A DNA stretch of 64,000 bases from Ananas comosus (Eukaryota > Streptophyta > Magnoliopsida > Poales > Bromeliaceae): the NCBI RefSeq assembly GCF_001540865.1, contig NC_033645.1:1604344-1668343 (forward strand), read 5' to 3'. Under the pieces are notes generated by a model, which had not been told where the DNA came from, did no database searches, and worked only from the letters and a program-made list of their open reading frames with translations. Within the stretch, counting starts at the first letter, position 1, and the number at the start of each line of letters is the position of its first letter. The translations under genes and the position numbers were made by a program. This document shows positions 1-9,619 of the stretch, piece by piece.

Positions 1-479
1 TATTGGTGCTATTAATTTTTCAACATTTGGAATGAGAAATGTGCGGTTAAGAGGTCCCTAGCTAGGGTTGAGTATGTAGTTGGTTAAATAGTATAATCTA
101 ACGAGTAAAAATAATCAAATGGTTAAATTTAACGGTGAAAAACTGGATACCACTAAACTCTGGTGTTATCTATAATATCCCAACCGGAATATATATATAT
201 ACACACACACACGCACGAGCGTTATGTTTTCAGCTAAACAATTTATTAAAATATAGGACAAAATTAGCCGTGACATTATTCACACCTTTTCTTTTCTATT
301 ATTATTATTATTATTATTATTAGTACATCTTATGCCGGAGAGAGTTGCTGGAACAAAAATTTTACAGAGACGGTCCCTAAAATAAGACCGTTTTAACTAA
401 CACGAATCTCAAAGCATGACAGTCAGAGAAACAGACGGTCCGGTTACGGGAACTGTCGTGAATAAAATTTTTGTTCGGA

Positions 480-525
<46 letters not shown>

Positions 526-578
526 NAAATTTATGAGTACAAAGGGCTCTATACTTATAAAAGTAGAGTAGCCCTAGC

Positions 579-611
<33 letters not shown>
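1..611. repeat. MITE fragment and (TA)n microsatellites at the window start
   Basis: Positions 48-125 (GGGTTGAGTATGTAGTTGGT, TATAATCTAACGAGTA) are the reverse complement of sequences at about 58440-58500 and 59180-59240, so they are an arm of a third fold-back family. Simple repeats: (TA/CA) 188-212, (ATT)n 297-321, (TA)n 481-525 broken by N at 526, and (TA)n 580-612. No gene seen. Confidence 0.5.
481..525. repeat. (TA)n microsatellite ending at an N
   Basis: Pure AT dinucleotide run of about 45 bases ended by N at 526. Confidence 0.9.
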
Positions 612-615
<4 letters not shown>

Positions 616-1135
616 CGGCTAGGATGCTTATGGAAGCACGGAGGGCCACTTTATTTTCGATCTTCGAACTTTCGAATCGACGATCGGCTCCGTTAGACTT
701 GATCTAGAGTATTTGAAGTATGTAGAAAATAAATTTTGTGATTTTTCGATATCATTTGCCTAGTGATTGAAGTGGCTCAAAATCAACGGCTGAAAATAAA
801 AATCTTACAAAATATGATGATATGACATTAAAATTTTAGATCAAAGTTATTGATCTTATTTTATATAGTATAAAGAATTTTTTATCAAAATTTTATGTGA
901 TTTGAATATTTCTACACCGTTAAACTTGCAACCGGCTTACCACGGCTGTTAAAATTATTGATTTTGAACCTCTTCGATCACTAGGCAAATGATATCGAAA
1001 AATCACAAAATTTATTTTCTAGATACTTCAAATACTCTAGATCAACTCTAATGGAGCCAATCGTCGATTCGAAAGTCCGAACATCGAAAACAACTTGGAA
1101 GCACAGAGGGTTCCGTGCTTCCATAAGCATACCAG

Positions 1136-1139
<4 letters not shown>
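612..1139. mobile_element. Fold-back MITE with about 170-bp inverted repeats (family 1)
   Basis: The arm at about 622-785 is repeated inverted at 957-1129; shared blocks include ATGCTTATGGAAGCAC, ATTTTGTGATTTTTCGATATC and TCATTTGCCTAGTGAT. The loop is about 170 bp. The left end abuts a (TA)n tract and the right end a (CT)n then (AT)n tract. No coding sequence. It resembles non-autonomous TIR elements; the superfamily cannot be assigned because the target site is simple repeat. Confidence 0.75.

Positions 1140-1199
<60 letters not shown>
1139..1199. repeat. Compound (CT)n(AT)n microsatellite
   Basis: (CT)n at 1140-1173 passes directly into (AT)n at 1174-1199, between two fold-back elements. 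Confidence 0.9.
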
Positions 1200-1740
1200 G
1201 GAGCTAGGCTACTATACTATCTATAATACCGAGCTCCGGTACTATAGTGTTGGTTTTCGATCTTATGGCGTTCAAATCAATGATCCACACCGTTAAAACT
1301 GATCTAGGGTATTTAAAGTTTTTAGAAATAAAATTTTATATTTTTTTGACATAGTTTACTTTATAATCAAACTGTTTCAAAATTGTCAATTTTCAATGGC
1401 TATTATGACAAGTTTGGAGTTTAACGGTGTAGAAGAATATAAATTTCTTCAAATTTTGATAAAAAAATACTTTAAACTATAGATTAGTGAACATTTTTAT
1501 CTTGAATTTAAAAGTCCTATTATTCAAGTTTTAAAGATTATTCAATTTTACCGTCTATTTTGATATATATTTATTTACTAAGTAAATGATATCGAAAAAA
1601 ACTAAAATTTATTCCTAAGAGATTCATATACCCTAATCATATTTAACGGTGTGATCGTTGATTTGAACGCCCTAAAGATAAAAAATAAAACACTATAGTA
1701 CCGAAGCTCGGTACTATAGATAGTATAGTAACCTAATTCT
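1200..1740. mobile_element. Fold-back MITE (family 2) between two (TA)n tracts
   Basis: The left arm has TACTATACTATCTATAATAC and CCGGTACTATAGTGTT; the right arm near 1690-1735 carries the inverted counterparts. The inverted repeat continues inward with mismatches (GATCTAGGGTATTTAAAG against its partner at 1617-1640). (TA)n lies immediately outside both ends (1174-1199 and 1741-1760). No open reading frame of substance. Confidence 0.7.
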
Positions 1741-1749
1741 ATATATATA

Positions 1750-2005
1750 TAATATATAATATAAAACGTATATTCAAATTTGGGTCTGTCGACAGACCCA
1801 TTTTTCGGCGGAAAAGAATTAATTCCGCTTTCTTTACGTAAAATAAGTAACATAATTAAACAAACTTTATTTTCTCATTATTTCTACAACAAAAAAAAAA
1901 TTTATGCTTTCCAAATTTTTGCCAATCGGAAAAATATCTACTGTGAATTTTATTAATTCTTCTTATTTCTATTTGTGATATGATATCTATACTATCCTAT
2001 CTATA
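1750..2005 (+). mobile_element. Helitron-like non-autonomous copy, 5' part
   Basis: It starts after a (TA)n tract with ACGTATATTCAAATTTGGG and carries the 18-bp perfect palindrome GGGTCTGTCGACAGACCC at 1782-1799. Internal sequence (TTTTGCCAATCGGAAAAATA) is similar to the neighbouring copy at 2006-2564. No 3' hairpin-CTAG terminus is found before the next copy begins. Confidence 0.5.
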
Positions 2006-2564
2006 TCTATACTATAATAAAAATCACGTATTTCAAATTTTTGATATGTCGACAGAACCATTTTTGGCGAAAAAAAATTAATTCTCTTTTCTTACTTAAA
2101 ATAAATAACGTAATGAAACAAACTTTTAATTTCTCTTTATCTCAAAATAGAAAAAATATACTCATCCAAATTTTGCCAACCAAAAGATATTACTGTGAAC
2201 TATGTTTAATTCAAAATTATTTAATTTCTTTTTATCTCTAAAATAGATATAAATTCATGCTTATCTAAATTTTTGTCAGAATATCAATCTTTAAAAAATA
2301 GTATTTTTATCCATCTATTTTACAACAAAATTTAAATTTGAGTTTAAATCGTGAATTAAATTTAATTTTTGATTTGATTTCAAATCTATCCATCTATTTA
2401 TACTAAAATTTAAATTTGATATCATAGAATATTTCTATAAAAATAATAACATATAAATTTACAAATATTTTATTCTAAATTTTTAAAAAATATGATTACA
2501 CTTTTTATTAATTTAAAAATAAATAAAATAATTGTTACGTGCATTTGCACGTACGCTCAACTAG
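2006..2564 (+). mobile_element. Helitron-like non-autonomous element with both termini
   Basis: The 5' end is TCTATACTATAATAA and the 3' end is CTAG, preceded by a 7-bp stem hairpin ACGTGCA-TT-TGCACGT (2537-2552) eight bases upstream. It sits between an A and a T. These are the standard Helitron terminal rules. The 559-bp interior is AT-rich and has no Rep/helicase coding sequence. Confidence 0.7.
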
Positions 2565-2570
2565 TATATA

Positions 2571-3171
2571 TATATATATATAAAAGCACGTATATTCAAA
2601 TTTGGGTCTGTCGACAGACCCATTTTTCGGCGGGAAAATTAGCGCCCATTTTCTCTTTCCGACGAAAAATTTAAATATAAAATAAAAATAGAAATAGAAC
2701 ACAATGAATACGTAAGTTCTCTATAATAGATTACTGATGTGAAAATCCTAAAATATAAATTTTTTATTTAATTTCAAAAGTAATTTTCTATAAACAGATT
2801 ACGGTGTGAAATCCTATAAAAATATTTCCCATTTATTTTAAAATACTTTTTAAGATATTATCTATTTAATTTCAAAATATATTTTCTTTTTAAGATAACG
2901 GATTTTATTTTTCTATTTAATTTCAAAAATTTATTTCCTAACAGATTTTATTTTTCTATTTAATTTCAAAAGTAATTTTTGCATTAGAGATTATTGTTAA
3001 TTATTTATCATTTAAAGCATATCTTTCTTAATAGCGTGATTTATTATTTTAAATTTTTTAGATACATATTTGGCAATCATATAAAATATGACCTAAAATT
3101 AAAAAATAATTTAAAAAAATTATAACTTTTTCTAATAATTATTATGTGCATTTGCACGTACATTTTACTAG
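2571..3171 (+). mobile_element. Second Helitron-like element
   Basis: The 5' region AAGCACGTATATTCAAATTTG with the palindrome GGGTCTGTCGACAGACCC at 2604-2621 is shared with the copy at 1750. The 3' end is CTAG (3168-3171) followed by T, with hairpin GTGCA-TT-TGCAC at 3146-3157. The exact 5' TC is obscured by a (TA)n tract. Confidence 0.6.
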
Positions 3172-3535
3172 TATATATATATATATGCAGAAAGTTACAT
3201 AAAAGAAATTCCTATCTCTCTCAAAAAAAAAAAAAAGAAAAAAAAAGAAAAAAAAAGAAAGAAAAAAAAGAAGAGTTCCTATGGACAATTATTTATTCTT
3301 GCAGCGGTTCACGTACGCATGCATATATAATTCAGTTGTGGCGGGTTTGAATCTGTCGAGAGCGGGAGACATGCAATGAAGAGGGGCACGTTGCTGCACT
3401 AAAAAGCTGGTGCTGAAAGCGGGGGCGCGCCCGCCAGTCGCCCTCGTTCGTGCCGACGGCCGCCGTGCGGTCATGACGTGACCGTAGCTGGCGGGCCCCA
3501 CCGTACTCCCAACTGCATCTATATTATATATTATT
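3172..3535. other. Intergenic: purine tract and GC-rich stretch
   Basis: It contains (TA)n at 3172-3186, a long A/G tract at 3222-3273, and a locally GC-rich stretch at 3410-3505. No gene, RNA or full repeat recognised. Confidence 0.3.
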
Positions 3536-3536
3536 T

Positions 3537-3600
3537 AGGGTTAATTTCGTAGAGATCACTGCAAATATAATAAATTTGAAATATATTTCTATAAAATTTA

Positions 3601-3640
<40 letters not shown>

Positions 3641-3962
3641 TTTATAAAAATTTTGATATTTTTAAAATATTCCTCTAGTTTGTTACCGTTAAAATATAAG
3701 TGAAATGACTTTTTTACTATCATAAAAACGTTCCTTCAAAAATATCAACTATTAATTAAAAAAAATTAAAAAAATCAATTCATCTCGTTAACAAACTATA
3801 ATTAAATATTTTATCTATGATTAGTAAATTTTTTTTAATAGATCATGACGGTATGGACATATTTGAAAATATCAAAATTTTTATTGAAACAATATATAAA
3901 AATTAAATTTTATAAAAATATATTTATAATTTACTGTAGTTATAGTATAAAATTATCAATCC
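3537..3962. mobile_element. Fold-back MITE, about 425 bp
   Basis: The left arm (AGGGTTAATTTCGTAGAGAT through AAATTTAATTTATATAT) is mirrored by the right arm (AAATTTTATAAAAATATATT through AAAATTATCAATCCT). A (TA)n tract lies in the left arm at about 3605-3638. ATTATTT flanks both sides, a possible 7-8 bp target duplication. No coding sequence. Confidence 0.55.
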
Positions 3963-3969
3963 TATTATT

Positions 3970-4851
3970 TGAGTGAACCACGAAATCAGGAGTAAGAGAT
4001 GCGGGCCCCACGGTTACAAATTGGTGGTATGGTCCAGTGATTGTACCCTGGTAATTAATTAAAGCCGTAGCATGCACCCGGTGCACGTCTGTTCATCTTG
4101 TGCACCACATTTTTTTTTTTTCATTGCATTGAATGCTACGGGCTACTGCCCTAGAAGGCATGTTTGCTAAGCAGGACCGTTAACTCATTGAAGTAGTCGG
4201 TTATTCCCGCACAAGATTGTAAATTCGCAACATATATACGAAGGGTTGATAGATTTTCTGCTTTCTACTGTCTGATGTTTAGAATTTTGGGTATTCCACA
4301 GGTTTGCTCATGAATCTGTCCAACCCAATACTAGGCCGCAGTTTGAAGATCGATGGAATGGACAGCTTATAAAAAATAGCGACCACCATTATTTAGGACA
4401 ATTGGTTCATACTCTCTTAGAAATGATATATATATATATATAGATATAAAATAATAAATTTATGAGATCTTACCCATTAAACTTTGATCTAATGGTTGAA
4501 ACTTTATATATAAATGGGCTTTTTTATAATTCAATTGGGCTTTATATTAAGGTTGGGCTAAAGTTTAAATCATAAAAATTTATATATATATATATATATA
4601 TATATNGATTTCCGGCAAATAAAAAGTCTGAAGGTTTTGCAGCAGTTAGAAAGCAAAAATTGAGTTCTTAAAATTCAAATATAAATTTTAATTTGAAACT
4701 TCTATTTCTGCTGCTGCTAAACACTGTTAGCAAGATTCTAGCAAAATTGTTTGTGTATATGATAAAGAATTATATCTGTGCAAAGACATTTACACCTCAT
4801 TGAGGAGTAACAACACTATTGGGATAATCAATCAGCTCTTCCCTAGGAGGC

Positions 4852-4888
<37 letters not shown>

Positions 4889-5236
4889 GGTGGAGATTGA
4901 CATAATGTTGGTGGGTCCTAGCAAAAGATAGGGAAAGAGAAGATAGAAGAGAGTTCGAGAATAAATTATTACACTAACCTATCTACACATTCACCACTAA
5001 CCTATTTACACATTCACCGGAATCTCTATTTAGGCTTTTATACGGTAGTTCAATCTCCTGACCTTATGTCGAATATCTAGATGTCCTACCATTAGAACTT
5101 CAGTACCTTGGCCATGGGCCGCGATTTCCTAATACACAAACCTAGGGGAATATAATTTTTCATGATTTTTTTTTTTTCATGTAGTAACAAACGACAAACG
5201 CCTTAATAGTTAATACTCTAAAACTTTAAATTTAAA
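3970..5236. other. Intergenic AT-rich DNA with simple repeats
   Basis: It contains (TA)n at 4429-4442 and 4581-4605 (next to N at 4606) and (CT)n at 4853-4885. No gene or complete transposon recognised. Confidence 0.3.
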
Positions 5237-5250
5237 ATCTCCAAGTTTGA

Positions 5251-5408
5251 CCTACTGTCCTTAGAGTAAGTGGCAAAAGATTTGATAATTGATATTCGAG
5301 ATCCTAAGTTCGAATCCTAGTTGATTCATATTTCTTGCTAAGTTTATTTTCTAAATAAAATAAACGAAGCGGGTAGCGTGCTATCTATCTCTCTCTTAAA
5401 AAAAAAGT
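5251..5408 (+). mobile_element. tRNA-derived SINE, copy 1
   Basis: The head resembles a tRNA gene: CTTAGAGTAAGTGGCAAAAG as A-box region and AAGTTCGAATCCTAGTTGAT as B box. The tail is ATAAACGAAGCGGGTAGCGT then a pyrimidine stretch and poly(A). The flanks ATCTCCAAGTTTGA (5237-5250) and ATCTCCAAGTCTGA (5409-5422) are a 14-bp target duplication with one mismatch. Confidence 0.85.
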
Positions 5409-5422
5409 ATCTCCAAGTCTGA

Positions 5423-6160
5423 ATTTTCGTATTTAAGAGATCCTGATTTATAGATCGTGCGTAAAATTAGAGAAATGGAGGATGAAGAATTATTGCATGT
5501 ATCGAGTAATGTTATTCATATACTTACAAATTGGTGTAAATTCTACACTGTCTAATTGGTGGATTTCTCATCAATCACCTTGATGTCATTGATGAAAAGA
5601 TTCCACCTATTAAATAGGTGGGGTACAAAGTATACGCCTTACATGGGGTGCATATATAGGTAGTATCAAGAAATTAAGTGCCGTCGCACGGGTTGTGCCA
5701 GAAACTTGCCAACACGATACGTGTCGAGCCGTACCGATCAAAAAAGTACTTTTGTGCCGACATATAATAGCATGAAATATTTATTTTCTTTAGCAACAAA
5801 ATATTCTAACTATTTATTATATCTTTTTATTACATCTTTTGAACTTTATTGAGGAAATTACTTATTAATTTAAAGAATAGAGGGTTTTGAGTTGTGCCAT
5901 TGGTACGGGATCGATGTATACGGCCCGTGCCGACGAATATCTTAAAACCTTATATATTCTGATGCATGAATACGTGAATTTATACGAGCTGAAGCCAAAA
6001 AAAAAAAAAACAAAACAAAGACAAGAAAATCTAGAGGGGTCAGAGTGGGTTATGTGCATGTCACTGTTGAACGAAACGTGGAAACAGTAAGCGGGCGAAG
6101 GGCCTCTTCTGAATAGTATGGATCAGTAGCAAAACTCCTTTCTAAGATTTTATGCGACTC
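5423..6160. other. Intergenic
   Basis: AT-rich apart from two short related stretches (about 5680-5760 and 5885-5945) rich in GTGCC and CCCGTGCCGA, possibly remnants of one repeat. No gene recognised. Confidence 0.3.
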
Positions 6161-6300
6161 ACCGTCCCTAGGAGATTTAATGATTGATATGTGAGATCTA
6201 AAACTCAAAATCTAATTATTTCATATTATTAGTTGAATTTTTTTTAAAAAAAAATTAATGAAGTGGATAGCATGCTGTACGTCTATCTCTCTAAAAAAAA
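6161..6300 (+). mobile_element. Degenerate SINE copy of the same family
   Basis: It begins ACCGTCCCTAGG, keeps the 3' body (TTAATGAAGTGGATAGCATG, CTATCTCTCT) and ends in poly(A), but the A-box region is partly deleted and the B box is eroded. Flanks TTATGCGACTC and CTATGCCACTC are a decayed target duplication. Confidence 0.65.
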
Positions 6301-7205
6301 ATCTATGCCACTCGATCTCTGTAAAACTTTTCTTTCCACTAAAATTGTTAATGCTAAATTACACTTTTGATCATTAAATTATGAGCTGTGTGACATTTTG
6401 ATTCTCAAACTTTGATTTATTATAATATTTTAGATGAATTTTTTAAAGTGTAATCGATGAGACGACAATAATTAGATACCATATTACTTGCACATTAGCG
6501 ATACGTCAATATTTAATCAACTAAATTAAATTGTAGAATTTAATTTTGACAATCCATTCAGAAACTAGACAATTCTTTTGAATTTTTAATATTAAAAAAA
6601 TGGAAGTGCAATAAAACTTAAGTGAAAATTTGGGCTTTTGGATAAAAAGGGTATAAGATTTCCACGTACAATTGGATATACATGCAGCATTGCTCATACA
6701 AAATTTGCTGATTTATTTCTACAGAAGTGTTATTGTTAGGGTAAAAATGTTTCAAGGAGCACTGATAAGATTCTACACAGAACTACTCAGAAAACTAAAA
6801 GCTCATTTTAACTACATACCAAGGCAAAAACTGTAACTTCTCTGCTTACTACCTGATGACTAGTAGATACTGTATTTTATAGAGAAGCAATTCCAAAAAC
6901 TATGTTATAAAACCGGTTTTACAAAGCCAAAATCAGTAGCATTATTTATGGGCAAATGATTCTTCTGGCCATGGCATCATACAAGAAGATCACACAAAAA
7001 TCAGCTAAGTCTCCCTCGTCTGACAAATCAAAACAGATTACAACTATAGCAACCCTACAAGACAAGAGAAGGGCTACCAAGAAGAGAGTCCATGGGCTCC
7101 TACAAATAGGAAAAAGGAGACTTTGGTGCTGTGCATTGGATTATCAACAGTAGCTCAAACACCACCACCATTGGATAAACCTAAGTTTTAGTAATGCCAT
7201 AGCCT
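6301..7205. other. Intergenic
   Basis: No protein similar to a known family is recognised. A short plus-strand frame (6956-7153) lacks family features. Sequence near 6350-6440 (TTACACTTTTGATCATTAAA) has the style of a common small MITE but its ends were not found. Confidence 0.3.
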
Positions 7206-7213
7206 GATGTTAA

Positions 7214-7815
7214 TAGGGATGCAAACCGGGTGGATCTGGGGGTGGGAGCCACGCCCCGCCTCCCGCCCCGACTAGCAAAATCCCGCCCCGCCTCCCGCCC
7301 CGAATCCGTGACGTGTTAAAAAATACGTCCCATAATCCGCCCTGCCTTGTAATCCGCCTCCCGCCGGCACCCCGAATCCGCCCCGCCAACTAATATTTTT
7401 TATAAAAATTATAATATTATTAATATTTGGTAAAATATAAATTAATAATTTTTAATAAAATTATATATATAATTTAACAATATCAATTATAAAAATAAAA
7501 AAATATCAATCGTAATTCAAAATAAAATTCAAAAGTTTCAAATACATTAAAAATGAAAGTACTAATTTATTTCTATTTTAAACTTTTTTGTAAATACATT
7601 ACTTTTTAGGAATATTTTTTAAAAATATAAATGATTTTTAGGGCGGATCATGGCGGGGCGGATTGAGGGTGGGTCAAAATTTCTCTCGTTTCCTGCCCCG
7701 AATCCATCTCGGATCGTAAAATTTACCCCGAATCCGTTTATTTTCTCCCATTTACCGCCCCGTCGAGGCGGATCGGGGCGGGAGCTCCACCAACCCAGAT
7801 CCGTTTGCATCCCTA
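7214..7815. mobile_element. Ac/Ds-like hAT MITE, copy 1
   Basis: Termini TAGGGATGCAAAC and GTTTGCATCCCTA are inverted repeats that resemble the Ac/Ds terminus TAGGGATGAAA. The arms are GC-rich with repeated CGCCCCG and CCCGCC motifs; the middle is AT-rich. The left flank is GATGTTAA (7206-7213) but the right flank (ATCCCAAC) does not match it. No transposase. Confidence 0.7.
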
Positions 7816-7906
7816 ATCCCAACCAACACTAGCAAGTATTATGATCTAAACACAACCAATTATCTAATCACTCATAGAGAAAACAAATATAAATATTTCA
7901 AAGTAA

Positions 7907-8062
7907 TCGACCGTTCCTAGAGCAAGTGCAAAGGGCTTGGTGGTTGGTACTCGAGACCTAAGTTCGAATCCTAGTTGATTCACATTTCCAGGTAAGTTTA
8001 TTTCTAAATGAAATAAACGAAGTGGTTAGCGTGCTACCTATCTCTCTCAAAAAAAAAAAAAG
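7907..8062 (+). mobile_element. tRNA-derived SINE, best copy
   Basis: A-box-like CTAGAGCAAGTGCAAAGGGC, B box AAGTTCGAATCCTAGTTGAT, body CTAAATGAAATAAACGAAGT, then CTATCTCTCTC and poly(A). It is flanked by a perfect 16-bp target duplication, AAATATTTCAAAGTAA (7891-7906 and 8063-8078). The exact duplication marks it as relatively young. Confidence 0.95.
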
Positions 8063-8078
8063 AAATATTTCAAAGTAA

Positions 8079-8670
8079 GTGCAAACCAATCATCCAAACA
8101 GTGAAAATCTACTTAACCTCGCATCAATCCTAATCAATCCTAAGATTGCTGAAAACAAAGTTAGAATCAAAACAAAGATAAAACCCTAGGGCTTTTCCTG
8201 GGAGGAGATCTAGGGTTTCTCATGACGGGGTCGGGTGAGCAGAGTCAGAAACCAGCAGCGAACAAAGTGGGAGCGGAGTAAGCTCAGAGAGAAAGAAAGG
8301 AAGGAAGAGAGAGAGAGAGAAAGAAAACATGGCGAGTCCACGCAAAGCCAGTAATGGAAAGGTCAGGTAAGGGGGAAGTTCATGGGGCTCGCTAGTCGAC
8401 GCGCCATGGCGAGTAGACAACGAAGCAGTGCTGAAGAAAAAGAGATGTGAGGACATAGGGGAAGAGCAACGGAGTCCTCCAAGCCCTAATCCGTGCCAAC
8501 CCGACATGATCCGGCCCTCCTCGATCAAGAGAGTGCTTCTAGGGTTTTTATTTATGTCGATCTCTTCGGATTTATAGATAAAGAAGGTAATCGAATGACT
8601 TTTTCAGTAGAGGAAGCTAATTGGACAGTGATAATATACGAATCGAGGGATAGGTTTGGGAAACAAAAAC
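8079..8670. other. Intergenic, with promoter-like GC-richer stretch
   Basis: At 8185-8220 there are AACCCTAG motifs common in plant 5' regions, and 8305-8330 is a GA-rich tract. Short frames on both strands (8220-8528 minus, 8493-8690 plus) have no recognisable domain. It ends at the N at 8671. Possibly a fragment of a gene's 5' region. Confidence 0.3.
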
Positions 8671-8696
8671 NTAGTAATGCCATAGCCTGATGTTAA

Positions 8697-9319
8697 TAGG
8701 GATGCAAACCGGGTGGATCTGGGGGTGGGAGCCACGCCCCGCCTCCCGCCCCGACTAGCAAAATCCAGCCCCGCCTCACGCTCCGAATCCGTGACGAGTT
8801 AAAAAATACATCCCATAATTCGTCCCGCCTCATAACCCGCCTCCCGCCGGCGCCCTGAATCCGCCCCGCCAACTAATATTTTTTATAAAATTATAAAATT
8901 ATTAATATTTTATAAAATATAAATTAATAATTTTTAATAATATTATATATATAATTTAATAATATTAATTATAAAAATTAAAAATATCAATCACAATTCA
9001 AAACAAAATTCATAAGTTTCAAATACATTAGAAATAAGAGTACTATCTTATTTGTATTTTGAAATTTTTTGTAAATATATTATTTTTTAAAAATATTTTT
9101 TTTAAATATAAATAATCTTCGGGACGGATTCGGGGTGGATCATGGAGGGGCGGATTCGGGGCGGGTCAAAATTTCTCCCGTTTCCTGCCCCGAATCCGTT
9201 TCGGATCGCAAAATTTACCCCGTTTCCTGCCCGAATCCGTTTATTTTATTCTATTTACTGCCCCCGTCGGGGTGGACCGGGGCGGGAGCTCCACCAACCC
9301 GGATCCGTTTGCATCCCTA
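8697..9319. mobile_element. Ac/Ds-like hAT MITE, copy 2, with 8-bp duplication
   Basis: Same TAGGGATGCAAAC termini as copy 1, and the first 70 or so bases are identical; the interior is diverged. It is flanked by perfect 8-bp duplications GATGTTAA (8689-8696 and 9320-9327), the hAT length. An N at 8671 lies 26 bp upstream, and the sequence between the N and the element repeats the left flank of copy 1. Confidence 0.85.
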
Positions 9320-9327
9320 GATGTTAA

Positions 9328-9619
9328 TACATCCCCTAGTGCTAAAAAATATTTGATAGTCCTGGCCTATGTGGGAATAGGGACTTCATGTCAGAAACAA
9401 AGCAACTAAAACCAATTGCTTTTGTTAAAAAGTAAAAGTTAATGATCTTGAAGTGACATATAGATGCTCAATTTCCAATGAACAGAGTAATTCAAGCTGC
9501 AGAGACAAAGCATAGAACAAAATATCTGACAGTAAAATTTACAGGCAAATTAAAAGAATGGTAGAAACCTCGAGTAGTTTGAAGATGATACCGAGAGCTT
9601 CTTCGTTGAAGACGAAAAG
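9328..9619. other. 3' flank of the remorin gene
   Basis: This stretch probably includes the remorin 3' untranslated region on the minus strand. No clear polyadenylation signal was selected among several A/T-rich candidates. Confidence 0.35.

Noticed and set aside
135..649. Open frames with runs of Tyr or Ile-Tyr
   Set aside because: They are translations of (ATT)n and (TA)n microsatellites.
7914..7985. tRNA gene candidate with A and B boxes
   Set aside because: It is the head of a SINE; the sequence does not close into an acceptor stem and has a poly(A) tail and target duplication.
8220..8528. 102-codon minus-strand frame with a hydrophobic stretch
   Set aside because: No recognisable family, GA-rich source sequence, and it ends near an N; not enough support for a gene.
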